From the NCBI GenBank assembly GCA_025890175.1, contig JANPYM010000013.1, forward strand, positions 1,070,777 through 1,134,776: a stretch of DNA of 64,000 nt, in the 5' to 3' direction. A program made the position numbers and the translations under genes. A model generated the notes under the pieces. It saw only the letters and a list, made by a program, of their open reading frames with translations. It was not told where the DNA came from and did no database searches. Every line of letters starts with the position of its first letter. Position 1 is the first letter of the stretch. Origin of the DNA: Ciborinia camelliae (taxonomy: Eukaryota; Ascomycota; Leotiomycetes; Helotiales; Sclerotiniaceae). Below are positions 30,496 to 44,033 of this stretch, one piece after another.

Positions 30496-32966
30496 ATGGC
30501 CCCAACCCCTACTGGACACTCCCATAGGAGTACAACAAAAACAACTCATAAAGCATTCAAGTCAAGAAAGGCTTCGAAAGGTGCATTGAAGGAGTTGTCA
30601 AAAGGTCAGCAGATTTTTTCACATGGAATGGATATATACTAATTTTCGCAGGTAAGGTACAAGATTTGAGTCACAGAAAATCTCCTCACCAACAACTTAT
30701 GTCGAAGTTTGATCGTCGTAACCAAGCCCGCCAGAAACAAAATACAAAACATAAGGAACATCAGCGGGATTTGAATGTCTTCCAGGGACGCGATGGCGCA
30801 CCAAGAATAGTCGCTCTCGTTCCACTATGCGATGACGCAAATGCTGCAACCGCAGTACGGAGTTTGACTGGAAGTCTGGATGTTGAAATTGATGTGCCAG
30901 AAGAAGGAATTATCCGTGCCGATATAGACAGATTCAAGCAGAAAGTTCAATATATCATTACTAAGAAGGAATTGTTCAGCTGCATGAATGCTGCTAGAGT
31001 GGCAGACTTCGTGATTTTCATATTGTCACCAGAACAAGAAGTGGATGAGTTAGGTGAACTCATTATCCGCAGTGTTGAAAGCCAGGGATTGTCGACTACT
31101 TTGACCGTTGTTCAAGGACTTGATAAGATTGAGCCACCAAAACGAAGACCCGGAATCCTTTCTTCGCTCAAATCATACGTTCAGCATTTCCACCCTGATC
31201 AAGAAAAAGTACATAACCTAGACTCGAGGCAAGAATGTGCCAATCTCATGCGATCACTGTGCACATTGGCCCCGAAAGGAATTCGATGGAGAGAAGAAAG
31301 GAGCTGGATGTTGATCGATGAGGTTCAGTGGCCAGCGAACGAACAGGAGAATGTCGTACTGACTGGTTTCGTCAGAGGCAAGGGATTGAAAGCAGACAGA
31401 TTAATCTCAGTTGGAGACTGGGGCGATTTCCAAATTGAGAAGATAACAGCTGCACCATTGGCCTCCAAGAAGAGACGCACGGAAGAAATGTCTACGGTAG
31501 ATTCCAATGATGAGAACATACTTGAAACACCCGGTGAGGATCAGGATGATCTTGCAGAACTTGCACCCGAAGAAATGATGATGGAGGATGATGGAGATGC
31601 CACAATGTCTATAGCCACAACGGAGAAACGAGGAGTACTTCTTGATGACCACCACTACTTCTCTGACGATGAGACACATCTGCCCGCTGTACCGAAACGA
31701 CTCCCTAAAGGTACTTCCAACTATCAATCCGCATGGTTTCTCGGTGACCATTTCTCGGATTCTGGCTCCGATATGGAAGACTTTGACGAAGAAATGTCAA
31801 TGGAGACACCCGCTCTTCCTCAAGACGGAGTCGAAGGATTTGCACCAAGAGAGCCTACAGAAGCTGCGCCATCGGAATACCCACAATCAGAGATGTTTTT
31901 GGATCCTAATCCAGATGATGAAGCCGAAGCAGAACAACTTGCTGCGTTCAGAGGACGTAAAAATGATGAGGCTGCAGAAGATCGTGAATTCCCAGATGAA
32001 ATCGAGCTTCACCCGAATGTTCTAGCACGTGAACGTCTTGCAAAATTTCGTGGTCTGAAGAGTCTGCGCACCAGTCCTTGGGAGGAAGCTGAAGACAGAG
32101 CATACCAGCCAGAAGATTGGAGACGCTTACTTCAAGTACCTGACTACAAATCTTCTCGTAGCCAAGTTACTCGTGAGGCATTGGTTGGTGGAGTAGTTGC
32201 AGGAACTCGAGTTCATATTCACCTTCGCAACGTACCCGCTTCGTTGCAATCAACATACAATTCTTCTCAGCCTTTAAGCGCATTTTCTCTTCTTCGCCAC
32301 GAGCACAAAAGGGCTGTTTTGAACATAAATTTCACTCTCAGCTCGGACTATCCTTCACCAATCAAATCCAAAGACGAAATGATTGTGCAATGCGGACCTC
32401 GCCGCTTCGTTATCAATCCCCTTTTCTCTCAAGGTGGCAACACCCCCAATGACGTTCATAAATTTGATCGTTTCCTCCACCCCGGCCAATCAACCGTCGC
32501 TTCCTTCATCGGACCTCTTTCATGGGGTTCTATTCCAACTCTTTTCTTCAAACGACCTTCTGAATCTGTGCCCTCTTCTGCGCCTCTCCTCTTGATTGGT
32601 ACTGGCACATCCTTGCCACCGTCTGCCTCTCGAATTATTGCTAAGCGTATCATTCTAACTGGCCATCCTTACAAGATTCACAAGAGGCTCGTTACTGTCC
32701 GCTACATGTTCTTCAATCGTGAAGATGTCGAATGGTTTAAGGCACTTCAGTTATGGACCAAGAGGGGAAGAAGTGGTTTCATCAAAGAGAGCTTGGGTAC
32801 CCATGGATACTTCAAAGCTACATTTGATGGCAAGATCAACCCTCAAGATGCCGTGGGAGTTAGTTTATACAAGAGGATGTGGCCAAGAAATGCGAGGGCT
32901 TGGGACCCTATCTCGGGGGGACTTTCGGAAGATTCAGTGGGGGACAAAGATATCTCAATGGATTAG
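30496..32966 (+). CDS. TSR1: 40S ribosome biogenesis factor TSR1
   Basis: Two exons (30496-30604, 30652-32966; 47-bp intron) give 807 residues, close to yeast Tsr1 (788). N-terminus MAPTPTGHSHRSTTKTTHKA followed by FKSRKASKGALKELSKG; after splicing KVQDLSHRKSPHQQLMSK. A translational-GTPase-like fold follows (PRIVALVPLCDDANAATAVR, GILSSLKSYVQHFHPD) but G motifs are degenerate, as known for Tsr1. An acidic central stretch (about 265-430), then TSPWEEAEDRAYQPEDW, the Tsr1 C-terminal domain (FVINPLFSQGGN, HKFDRFLHPGQSTVASFIGP) and YKRMWPRNARAWDP. Tsr1 is an EF-like placeholder on pre-40S particles needed for late 18S maturation. Intact, no anomalies. Confidence 0.96.
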
Positions 32967-34867
<1,901 letters not shown>

Positions 34868-35588
34868 TCGCGGGGTGTGGGTCTATGGGAGTGGGTAAAA
34901 TGGTGTTTGTGGTATATTAAGGCATGGAGTTGATGGTATGTAGGTTCATATTTAAGTCCTTGTACAGTTGTGATTATTGGAATCGTGGGGTAGGAATATT
35001 GTATGAAATTCGTTACCACATCACGCATAACTATAGCGTTCAAAAAATGGTTTTTGATCTAATGACCTTTTTGCTGAAATCAATCCACTTAGACAATCCA
35101 TTGTGAAGAGAATGACTCCTTGCAGGAGATGGTGGGAAGCAATAGGTGAGATTGATTAGACTAGGTAATATAAGCACAGGTAGAGTGGAAGACGGGACTA
35201 CCTAGTATATGAAAGGTACTCTAGAGTAAGAGTAACTGCCCTGAACTAGCTGCAGCTGTATTGGGACTAGCCCCATTTCCCCACTTCCTATAGTACATGG
35301 TAACCGCACCATTGATATCTTCATACCTAGGACCTAGGTAATCTTCAACAATAACCTTTTACCTAGGTACTATTACTCTCAACTCGATTGACATGATCTC
35401 AAATTTTGATAGACTTTTTGGTCCCATAATGATTCCAATTGTTAAAAAGGTTTAATTGGTTTGTTGTGAAATTGAAGGTAGGTACCTAGTACCTAGTCTA
35501 TAAAACGTAATTGTTATAAAGTAAAGGGGAACCTAGGTAGGTAGACATCGGATGATCGAAATAGCATTGTAGTAATCCTGATTCGTGG

Positions 35589-35679
35589 GGTTCTAGCCGA
35601 GCCAATTTTGCTTATTTCAAGCAAGCTTACGCTTTAAGTGAGCTTGCTCGCAATAAGCAAAGGTGGGTCCGCTAGAACC
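35589..35679. repeat. 91-bp fold-back (near-perfect inverted repeat) element
   Basis: The outer arms GGTTCTAGC (35589-35597) and GCTAGAACC (35671-35679) are exact reverse complements. Inside them TTTGCTTATT pairs with AATAAGCAAA and GCAAGCT with AGCTTGC, leaving a tiny loop around CGCTTTAAG. The arms therefore pair over most of their length with a few mismatches. It is far more structured and G/C-richer than the A/T-rich sequence around it. It could be a MITE-like element or the hairpin of a non-coding RNA; no protein frame or clear target-site duplication is present. Confidence 0.7.
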
Positions 35680-36006
35680 TTCGATTGATGTCCACTATTT
35701 AGTAGGCATAGTAGGACTAATCTATTCTCGTATGAGATCAGGCGATTTAAGTTAAACATTTTAAATTGAATAATTTCACTTATTATAAGACTTAAAGGTA
35801 AATTTAAAGGTAAATTTATACGTAACTTTAAATGCTAGTAGGTTTAGTAATATGCATCTCTATTATGAAATGTATATTTAAATTAAATCATTTACTATTA
35901 TATGTAAAGAGATTAGTAGTTCCATCTTATCTAAATCTAGATATCTAATTATTACTAGAAAAGAATACTAAACAAAGCTAAAGAAGCGAGATGGTAAGAT
36001 TTAACT

Positions 36007-36056
36007 CTATCTAGATATCTATCTAGGTATCTAGTAGTACCTAGATATCTAGATAG
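36007..36056. repeat. Palindromic TCTAGATATCTAG cluster
   Basis: CTATCTAGATATCT (36007-36020) is the exact reverse complement of AGATATCTAGATAG (36043-36056), and the inner CTAGGTA / TACCTAG also pair, giving a 50-bp hairpin with a short loop. Confidence 0.65.
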
Positions 36057-36380
36057 CTCTAGCTCCATGCCTTGGGCAGCAACCCTAGCAGCCCCTAAGA
36101 GATAGATAACTATTGTAAAGGGTTACGGTTGAAAATAGAATAGGTAGAATTGTAATTGAAGTTATTGAAAAGAAAGGTTCTACACTTATTCCTATACTAA
36201 GTTACTACGTTGGTTACGTGAAATGATATCCTATACACCTAAAGGTGCTTGTTCCGTTATATCTATTACTAACAAAATAGATATTCTATTTACTTATATA
36301 TTTATTATTATATTTAAATTATAATTAAATTATAATTAAATCATTATTAATATATTACTTCTTTTATATAAATTATTTTT

Positions 36381-36576
36381 ATTTATATTCTTATTTATAT
36401 TCTTATTTATATTCTTATTTATATTCTTATTTATATTCTTATTTATATTCTTATTTATATTCTTATTTATATTCTTATTTATATTCTTATTTATATTCTT
36501 ATTTATATTCTTATTTATATTTCTATTTATATTCTTATATATATTCTTATTTATATGCTTATTTATATGCTTATTT
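36381..36576. repeat. 12-bp satellite (ATTTATATTCTT)n, about 16 copies
   Basis: Nearly perfect head-to-tail 12-mers; variants at the right edge change TTC to TGC. On the minus strand it stays open as a repeating Asn-Ile-Asn-Lys polypeptide, which is a by-product of the 12-nt (4-codon) period, not a gene. Confidence 0.9.
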
Positions 36577-36997
36577 TTAATTATATTAATAGAAAAATTA
36601 AAAAACATTAATACTATTCATCGCTAACGATTATACTCCTTATTTCTAGTTCTTCAAGACAGCTTAATGAGGCGACATTGCGATTGCGTGAATTCTGCTA
36701 GGCCCATTCCCAAGCTGACTTCTCGTCATCACACCTCGGAATTAGTTTCACAAAGTTATACCATTGTGGATGTAGTAAAAAAAATATATTCATAAACATT
36801 AGTTGAAACTTGACAGAAGGAATGTATGTTCTGTGCTCCATCGAATGTTGAGTTGTCCCAACTATTTCGTTCGCTCGCAATCAGGCAGCCCCTTCCTCGT
36901 CTTCCATCCAAAACATATATACAGAATCTTGTTGGCAGGACCCATGAGACTCCTGCGTCTTGAGCTACCATCCCAATCCAAACATTGCGTCTTCCTC

Positions 36998-37747
36998 CTA
37001 ATTCATATAACCTGCGCCGAGACATCTCTTAAGTGGATACTGTGAGGAGCTGCAAAGACTAACAGTGCCACTTACCCAATTCAGGTCATCATATTTGTTG
37101 TCTGTGAAACTATCACCTGAATAATGAACTCTGGTCCCCCAATGGCCGACACATCCATAATCAACATGGCCAGATTTTCTTAGAGTCCACGGGTTCGAAA
37201 CTACAGCTCCGACACTGTGGGCTAGGAGTGTAAATGTATAACCAACTTGGTAGGCAGAAGTCCACGTTTTTGTGTAGTTAATACCAAAACTGGCTGTGAG
37301 CCAATTTGCGATGAGTGTAAAAGACGTGCCAGCATCGACACCGAGGGCATTTGCAATTGTTTTTCCTGAAGTGGCGGCGATAAGGGCTTGGGCTTCTTTC
37401 GTTACAACGACTTTGGACATGGGAACGTCCCAGCCCAAAAAGCGGTTGTCGGGGTATGCGGTGAGGACGACTGAGTAATGGCATTGACCACGTTTGCTCA
37501 GCGTGGCGTTTATGCTTGCGGTCAATTCTTGGTCTAAGGTCTCGTTGTAGGCTGGAATGGGACCAGGTGCTTCGCCATAGGTGGCAAAGTGTTTTGCGAA
37601 GAATTCGGCTTTGTCCACAACTTCTGTTCGTCCATTATCGCCCGTGAGAATGAGGTGGGTGTGGTCTAGCACTCGGGGCTTAATTGCTGCTGCGCCGACG
37701 ATGGTAGAGCCTACCAAGAGACTATAAAGAATAGATGTGATAAACAT
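36998..37747 (-). CDS. Secreted protein with Kex2-type propeptide site, unknown function
   Basis: Single-exon model of 249 residues from ATG 37747. Residues 1-20 form a signal peptide (MFITSILYSLLVGSTIVGAA). The segment 22-84 is a polar propeptide-like region ending in a dibasic SKR|GQCHYS (Lys85-Arg86). The mature part 87-249 holds four cysteines (QCHYS, YGCVG, SLCSS, KRCLG), enough for two disulfides, and aromatic/Gly-rich strands such as YPDNRFLGWDVP, SFGINYTKTWTSAYQVGYTF and HWGTRVHYSGDSFTDNKYDD. A possible 36-nt GT-AG intron near the end is ignored: it is shorter than any other intron here and reads through in frame, and retaining it keeps the third cysteine. I do not recognise the family; a secreted effector- or bacteriocin-like role is possible but unproven. 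Confidence 0.7.
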   Translation of the reverse strand: MFITSILYSLLVGSTIVGAAAIKPRVLDHTHLILTGDNGRTEVVDKAEFFAKHFATYGEAPGPIPAYNETLDQELTASINATLSKRGQCHYSVVLTAYPDNRFLGWDVPMSKVVVTKEAQALIAATSGKTIANALGVDAGTSFTLIANWLTASFGINYTKTWTSAYQVGYTFTLLAHSVGAVVSNPWTLRKSGHVDYGCVGHWGTRVHYSGDSFTDNKYDDLNWVSGTVSLCSSSQYPLKRCLGAGYMN

Positions 37748-39558
37748 TATTGAGTTCTTGGAATAGGAGTGGTGGATTGAGAAAGGTGATTGTGATTGAC
37801 CGATACTGATAAGACTCAATTTTGATGGAAAGGAAGACTGATGCCAGATGGTCTTGCAAATTGTCTGGTGGGAATTCAGAGACTTCATATACTTCTTCAC
37901 TTCAAGGGAGATTCCGTCAAGGTAATTTGCTTAACGAATATCTTAATCCACTTAGACAAACTCAGAACTCTCAAGGTTGGAATGGGCGCTCTAAGGAAAA
38001 TAGGAAAATAAGATATCTTGCCGTAGGTAAGTTTATCTTGCATTATTCCCCAACTCTCGCCAATCACCATCAACACAATCATCATTTCACCAATGAGATC
38101 TGATTTGAATCCCAACACACTTTCGCAAAAACCGTCCGAATTAGAACCATAAACGTGCCGGATTGGAGTTGTAAACTTTAAATGAAGGTATACGAACCAC
38201 AGCTGACTGGCCCGCGAGAAAGTATACCAATCGCCGCTAAGATAACATCGTGGGATTCGTGGCAACCCGGCAAGATACCTGTTTCGTTACAATTATTTAG
38301 GTTACTATTATGGGGGAGGGGAGAGGGAGGGGCACGTGTGATATCGTACTCGGTTTGTAATATGGTAATAATATGGTAATTGTGCGGCGGCAACCAAAAG
38401 TAGAGGGATCCAGATTCTAGAGAGAGTTTCACCGTTTTATCTTACATGGATTAGATGTGATTCCATGATAATCCTCGCCCGTGGGGGATAAAAAGTTAAT
38501 AACAAACATAATAATTGATGTGGTTGACCCTTATTAATCTAGATTGGATGAAGTTGATGTCTATGACCAGTGACCAGTGACCACCTTGATGAGGCTCATG
38601 TGCTGCATTGTGCCATCTCCAATAATCAATTAGAGTTTGTCGAGTTAGGAAATATCACCCAACGATCTGCTCCCCCCCCTGTGACCCCCCCTGTGACCCC
38701 CCCCTGTGTCACTTTTTTTATACGGTGTCCTTACTCCTTCCTTCTTCGGCTAAGTGGCTTTCTAATTAGGCCCGGGGTACAGTAAACGGTCACGGTATAC
38801 ATACCTCAGGTCCTCATCTAAACATTTATATTAGAATTAAAGTTTGAGTCAATAGATCTCATGAATATCAACAAGTAAAAGGTTTCACAGCCTCACAGGG
38901 CAACAAGATTCATGAATCATGATTCCAATCTCAATAATGTCGACAAGTAGACTCAATGATTCACAATCATATCATGACCCGCCGCCCATGGCGGCCAATT
39001 CCCAATTGGCCTTCTCGCGCTTTTGGCTTTTGGCTTTTGGCTTTAGGTCATGAAGCAAGCAGTACCGTTTATACCCATGATCGACATTGACTCCCGACCC
39101 GAAACCATAGATGATCATCAAAAAATCATTTCGGGAATACACCGCCGAAGTTGTTCCAAATTTATCCAGCCTCCTATTAAGTTTTAACTTTTGATAGAAC
39201 TTTCCACAACTAAAGTTTTTATGGTGTCTTCACTAGTATACACCTGCATGCAACCGGCATACACCTACCTGCATATCTCGGGTAGAGATCGTAATTTAAT
39301 ATGTGAAGATAAAAGTTACGACAAGGTTAAAAATATAAGATACAACAAGGTTTGTGACTAGTGACATAAGGTGTATATCCCCAGATGTACCGGTATCTCA
39401 GTCTTATTGTATTTATATGTCCCACAAAGCCACAGAATCTCGATACAGCTTCATCACAGTTCTCTATTCCATCACCTACCTTCAGCAGTTCAGAACCAGA
39501 CTCTCAATTCTTACATCCATCTTGAACATTGGTCATTCATAGCCTCTCTACAATCACC
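37748..39558. other. 1.8-kb spacer, no gene supported
   Basis: Contains low-complexity pieces: CCCCCCCTGTGA repeated three times (38669-38710), GGCTTTTGGCTTTTGGCTTTAGG (39024-39046) and CCAGTGACCAGTGACCA (38566-38582). The last 150 bases before 39559 are CT-rich and probably the leader of the small secreted protein. Confidence 0.45.
38669..38712. repeat. C-rich CCCCCCCTGTGA triplication
   Basis: Three adjacent copies of a C7-8 tract plus TGTGA/TGTGTCA; strongly strand-asymmetric. Confidence 0.7.
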
Positions 39559-40074
39559 ATGCATTTCTCAGTTCTCCCAGCTGTCCTTCTCCTCTCCCTC
39601 ACCGGCTTGTCGGTAGCCGATCTCCACGACAGAGCCATTTGCATTAATTGGGTAAACAATGTAGTATGTCATCCCTTCTCCTTATTCTCTCCTTCCTCTC
39701 CTTAGCAGGTGCTACCCACGTCCGCATCTTACCCCCTTTCTCCCTCCATATTTTTTTCATCTATCAATACTAACCAATTCATTCAGGCTGTCTACAACGA
39801 AGCAGCAACCAGGTACGCCTGCTGGAGATACAGAAACAGAAACACGGGCAACAAGCAATGGGATAAATGTCCCGATTGCTACTACGCTGCAGGTGGATGG
39901 GCCCATTGTCAATCGGATGGATGGCACATGGGTGGTGACGAGGTGAGTTTTGAATTTCCTCTTTCAGTTTGTGAACAATTGGAAGGCAATTGCATTTTGG
40001 AAAGAAGATAAACTAATGTGCGTGCGTAGATCACATATTATTGCAAGCTTAAGGGAGCCGTGGCTTTCACTTAA
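39559..40074 (+). CDS. Small secreted six-cysteine protein
   Basis: Three exons (39559-39660, 39787-39942, 40030-40074) give 100 residues. Residues 1-20 (MHFSVLPAVLLLSLTGLSVA) are a signal peptide. The 80-residue mature chain has six cysteines (28, 46, 62, 65, 75, 91), including CPDC, and many aromatic residues (ACWRYRNR, GGWAHC, DGWHMGG). It ends EITYYCKLKGAVAFT after the second splice. Both introns are in phase 0; the first could alternatively start nine bases earlier (GTAAAC). Size, signal and cysteine count fit a small secreted cysteine-rich protein, the class that contains many fungal effectors, but no characterised family is recognised. The final exon is only 45 nt; the last cysteine depends on it. 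Confidence 0.75.
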
Positions 40075-40469
40075 GAAGTGCAAGTCTCGGGAAGGAAGAA
40101 CTATCAGAGATGTTGACGCGGCGAAATGGAGTTTTTGCTGGATGGATTTCTTGAGGTGCTTTTGCTGATGACCTTGCTCGACCTGGACGATGTACATATT
40201 TGGTGATGAGTGATTTTGAAGGATTTGATAACAGCGTGGGATATTTTGGCACATTCATGTGTCGTATGATTAAATGGATAATACAATATGATAACCGCAA
40301 AAAAATGAGATATACTTGAGCATATTGAACCACTCTTGAACAAATTGGAAAGAAGCATTGACATTATCAGCTACATCTTCACAGCCTCGAGAAAAGAATT
40401 GTCATCCAGATACCGTGTATCTTGCATACTGTTTAGAAGTCAGCCCCCCTCTTATCACCCGATCACTCA

Positions 40470-42076
40470 CTACCTATCATACGGGAATTGAAGCGAATAA
40501 TTGCACCTAGAACCGGCGGCTGGATCTCTAATATGCCTAAATCCCCTGATATCAATGTCCGTAACGGTCTTGTTCTTACCATACCCCACAAACGTCCCAT
40601 TTACAGCTGGATTCCCCGAAAGCACAAAATTAACTAGGTATTCTTGGAACAAAGTCGCAATATTAGTTATTACTGGTGGTCCATGAAAAGTCCCATGAGT
40701 GGTATCGCCGTTGAAGAATGTGGATGCAAGAGAGTAAGCGTTGCATGATAGTACGAAGTGAGAGATTGAGAGAGCAAGTCATTAAATGGGTGACCTATAG
40801 CCGTAGCTACGGTTGTAGATGGGTGGATAGAGCATATCTGCCAATTACCATGGTGTTAACATCCAATAGTACTTTGTGAGGTAGGTTTCTCAGTTGGTCT
40901 GCAGTTGTAACAGTAGTGTTTGAGAGCAATGATGCATTTCCAATTACCTCGTAGAAGGAGGCTTTTGCTTGAGATGAAACAATAGGTATGAAGGCTAGAC
41001 TCCGTGGGACTGCTTGCTGAAATGGAGCGTGGCCTTGATTACCGCCATAGTCTGTGTATGGTGTAAGATTGATCCCGCACCTCCAGACTCTCCCATAACA
41101 GTAGCTCGATTGAGATCTCCACCAAATATATGGATGTAGTTTTGGACTCCATTCAAGCGCAAGTCGTTGAACTAATAAGCCTGAGTTTGCTGTGATGTCT
41201 GAATTCCCAGCAAGGAATCTCTATCGGTTCTTAGACAATGTACAAAAGAGCCCCGAAAATTGAAATCTGCAACATAGGAACATTCCAACTCGATAGTTCA
41301 TGGCGACATAGACCACTCCTTCCTTTCCATTCTCTTGACTTGCGGCTATAAGGTTTGCAGGGTTCAACTGTCCCAATGCGGTCTTACTACCACAAACGCG
41401 CCCACCTCCGTTGATCCAACCCAGCACAGGTGCACCAGTCTCTCTTCCTGACATGAGTCCCTATGTCAGCTGAGGAAGATGAAATTCGTGAAGGTACCTG
41501 TATTTTTCACATTTATTCCTTTCCATACTCCCAGAGGTGCTGGTTGCATCGAATATCTTCTGTGGCACTATAATATCAAGGAACAGACAATCTTCACTTA
41601 AACGTGGATCAACTTTCAGGGCAGTGCTTATTGCAAACATCTTGTGAGCTGGATTTGTAGAATTACTGACATTCTGACCAGTCAAGTAATCGTTCAAGAA
41701 GTCATTGGAAGTGGAGTACCAGGCTACACATAATCAGTCGTTTAGAGGAATTTAATTTGGTTTGTAGTCATACCTGAGCCTGACAGTATCGGATATTTGA
41801 GAAGTTGAGATAAGGGTATTGGCCGGAAGATTGTTCACACAGAAATCATTAGTTACCATGGAGCAATTGCGAGTGAAAGAAAGAAATTCGACATCCCGAA
41901 CTTAGAACAATAATACAAGTCTCCAGGTAGAAGGGTTGAAGCAGAAGACGTACATTCAAAGTTCCTTGATGGATGGAGTATCCAAGATCAACAGTGGGCA
42001 GGTCCGAACTGATACTACCCGCCAATATCGCAGCTACAGCTACAGCAGTCACAGCAGATACAAGAGTCGTCATCAT
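40470..42076 (-). pseudogene. Type-B carboxylesterase/lipase pseudogene
   Basis: Begins well: ATG 42076 with signal peptide (MMTTLVSAVTAVAVAAILAG) and DLGYSIHQGTLN, donor GTACGT. Later pieces in family order: QYPYLNFSNIRYCQAQ, NDYLTGQNV, SEDCLFLDIIVP, LGWINGGGRVCGSKTA (oxyanion region, normally GGGF), YVAMNYRVG, ANSGLLVQRLALEW, then after a +1 shift NYIHIFGGDLNRATVM and GESGGAGSI (nucleophile Ser kept), then after a second shift YGGNQGHAPFQQAVPRS. The segment after RYCQAQ lacks about 25 residues (the PPVGxLRF part). The region that should carry the catalytic acid and His is missing or full of stops before a last piece FQEYLVNFVLSGNP...RDPAAGSRCNYS. The gene is therefore dead. Confidence 0.82.
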
Positions 42077-43612
42077 GCATGGAATATATCACAAAGAACA
42101 AGATTTAGGAGAGATGATAGTTGGATGTTCAAGAAAAAAGAAGCAAGACAACTGGCAATCTTGGAGGAAAGTGGAAAACAGTAAGAATAAGAAGGGAAAT
42201 ATTGAAAATGTTGATTTAATTGCTGTTGATATAAAATAGTTCTACATACGCTAGCTCGATACACAATAATAACAAGTTCAAAATGCTTTGAAACATCGAT
42301 TTCTGTCAAATCTATTTATCAATAAGTAATATCAAAAAGTTGCTGTTAACAAATGTATAGGAAATTCTTCAACCATTCAAATTAAATAAATATCAGATTC
42401 AATACTGCGTTTGGTTCAAGAAATTCCTGCCATATATTAAGCTCAATATCACGTTCGGTTTGACCATATTAGACCAATATATTAGGTCTAATATGGTCAA
42501 AAAGATCGATCTGAATGCACCCATAGTGAATAGACATACTTATACCACCCGCCATCACTAAATTTCTTGATGTCCGAATATGGTAACTTCATAGTTGACT
42601 ACTGCTACTTACTAAAGAGGGAGTCTACTAAATCCAAATGCTGTGCACCATATACTGTTCCTTTTCATAATAGAAAGTTTGTCCTCCAGTGCATTCCATT
42701 ATTCCATTATTCCATTACTCCATGAACCTTCACTCTAGCCATCAATCTCAGCAATATCGAGGTTGCTGACAATCCGTATAGAGGTCAACATATTAGGAAT
42801 CAGGATTATTCTGGAAGCTAAAGCTATTTAGGGCCATGTACAAGCCGATGGCTCTTGAGACACCTACCAATGGAAATATCTCAACATTGCTCCCAAACTC
42901 AATGGCTCACTTGCCTTTCTCATGGACCATGGACCATAGGAAGGTAAATTATCGGGAAATTGAGAAATATCTTTCATCCCACATGCCACTTCAACTTTGA
43001 AGTCGGATGGATGGTCAAGCAACCCTGATAGATACATATTACACAAGGACGGCACCCAACTTCCCAAGGATGGGATATTGCGCCATAGATCGGGTTGTAA
43101 AAATCACTGAGTGTAAGGATTGCATAATTTGCCTTGTACAAGTGCTCGCTTACTGACTCGGTACTCATAAGTTCGTAGGCCAATAGAGGTAATACTGAAT
43201 TTTTTTTCCAACAAGGTACTCGTTGCCACCAAAAAGTATAAAAAAGTAGCACTAAATAAGCATTTTCTTAAAGTTTTTAACAGTCTGTGAGTCTATGACC
43301 ACTGTCCTGTCGCCCAAGCCATGGGTCCATCAATTCATGGGGCCATGGCCGAGAAAATAAAGTTGTATATGAGTGCGGGGCAACAGCCACGTGGACGATC
43401 ATCGTTCACGTGTGAATCAATCAGAAAATTATCCTTTTCTGAATAAAGTTCAACAAGACGGGATTCGGGAAGAGCACTGAGCACTGAGCAGGATCCAAAG
43501 ATGAGACTCATGGCACATGAGAGATCTAGATCATCAGGATTCAGATGACGACAGCCGGATGAGAATAAAACCCAGAATCCTGGTGAATCTTTGTAACTAG
43601 ACTAGTAGCAGG

Positions 43613-43750
43613 GCTAGTAGGTCTAGTAAGGCTAGTAAGGCTAGTAGGGCTAGTAGGGCTAGTAGGGCTAGTAGGGCTAGTAAGGCTAGTAGGGCTAGTA
43701 GGGCTAGTAGGGCTAGTAGGGCTAGCAGGGCTAGCAGGGCTAGTAGGGCT
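43613..43750. repeat. 9-bp minisatellite (GCTAGTAGG)n
   Basis: About 15 head-to-tail 9-mers with GCTAGTAAG and GCTAGCAGG variants. Its 3-codon period leaves a minus-strand frame of repeated Ser-Pro-Thr, which is not considered a gene. Confidence 0.9.
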
Positions 43751-44033
43751 GGTACAGTAGGGCTGGTACACTAGCCTAGGTAGGTACTCAGTCTAGAACT
43801 CTACTACCCTAAGCTCTACACTAAGGGTCTAATAAGAGTCTTCAGTTAAGGCTTGTAAAGTTGTGTTTCAAATGTTGCGTAAGAGTGAAAACCCTGAGGG
43901 CTCTATGACCGGGACCCTTATAACCTTAATTGATCTAGGTTTTCAAATGCCGAAGAGAATTCAAATAATAGAGAAGAAGACCAAAACACCTTGAGGGTCT
44001 CATAAGACGCGAGATGAATCTGATGAATCTGAT

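Larger units (their letters stand above)
34868..36997. other. 2.1-kb repeat-rich spacer
   Basis: No gene supported. Holds many CCTAGGTA words (35160-35560), a 91-bp fold-back at 35589-35679, a TATCTAGATATCT palindromic cluster at 36007-36056 and a 12-bp satellite at 36381-36576; the stretch from 35750 onward is notably A/T-rich. Confidence 0.5.

Noticed and set aside
36336..36608. Asn-Ile-Asn-Lys repeat polypeptide on the minus strand
   Set aside because: Produced by the 12-bp satellite, whose period is a multiple of three; no promoter or domain.
37030..37075. 36-nt GT-AG intron near the end of the secreted pro-protein gene
   Set aside because: Shorter than any other intron seen here; reading through is in frame and keeps a cysteine.
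42864..43252. Minus-strand frames with Trp/Tyr-rich protein-like text
   Set aside because: Two overlapping frames, neither with motifs or a consistent exon model; a decayed gene is possible but not supportable.
43541..43771. Ser-Pro-Thr repeat polypeptide on the minus strand
   Set aside because: By-product of the 9-bp minisatellite; starts and ends in unrelated sequence.
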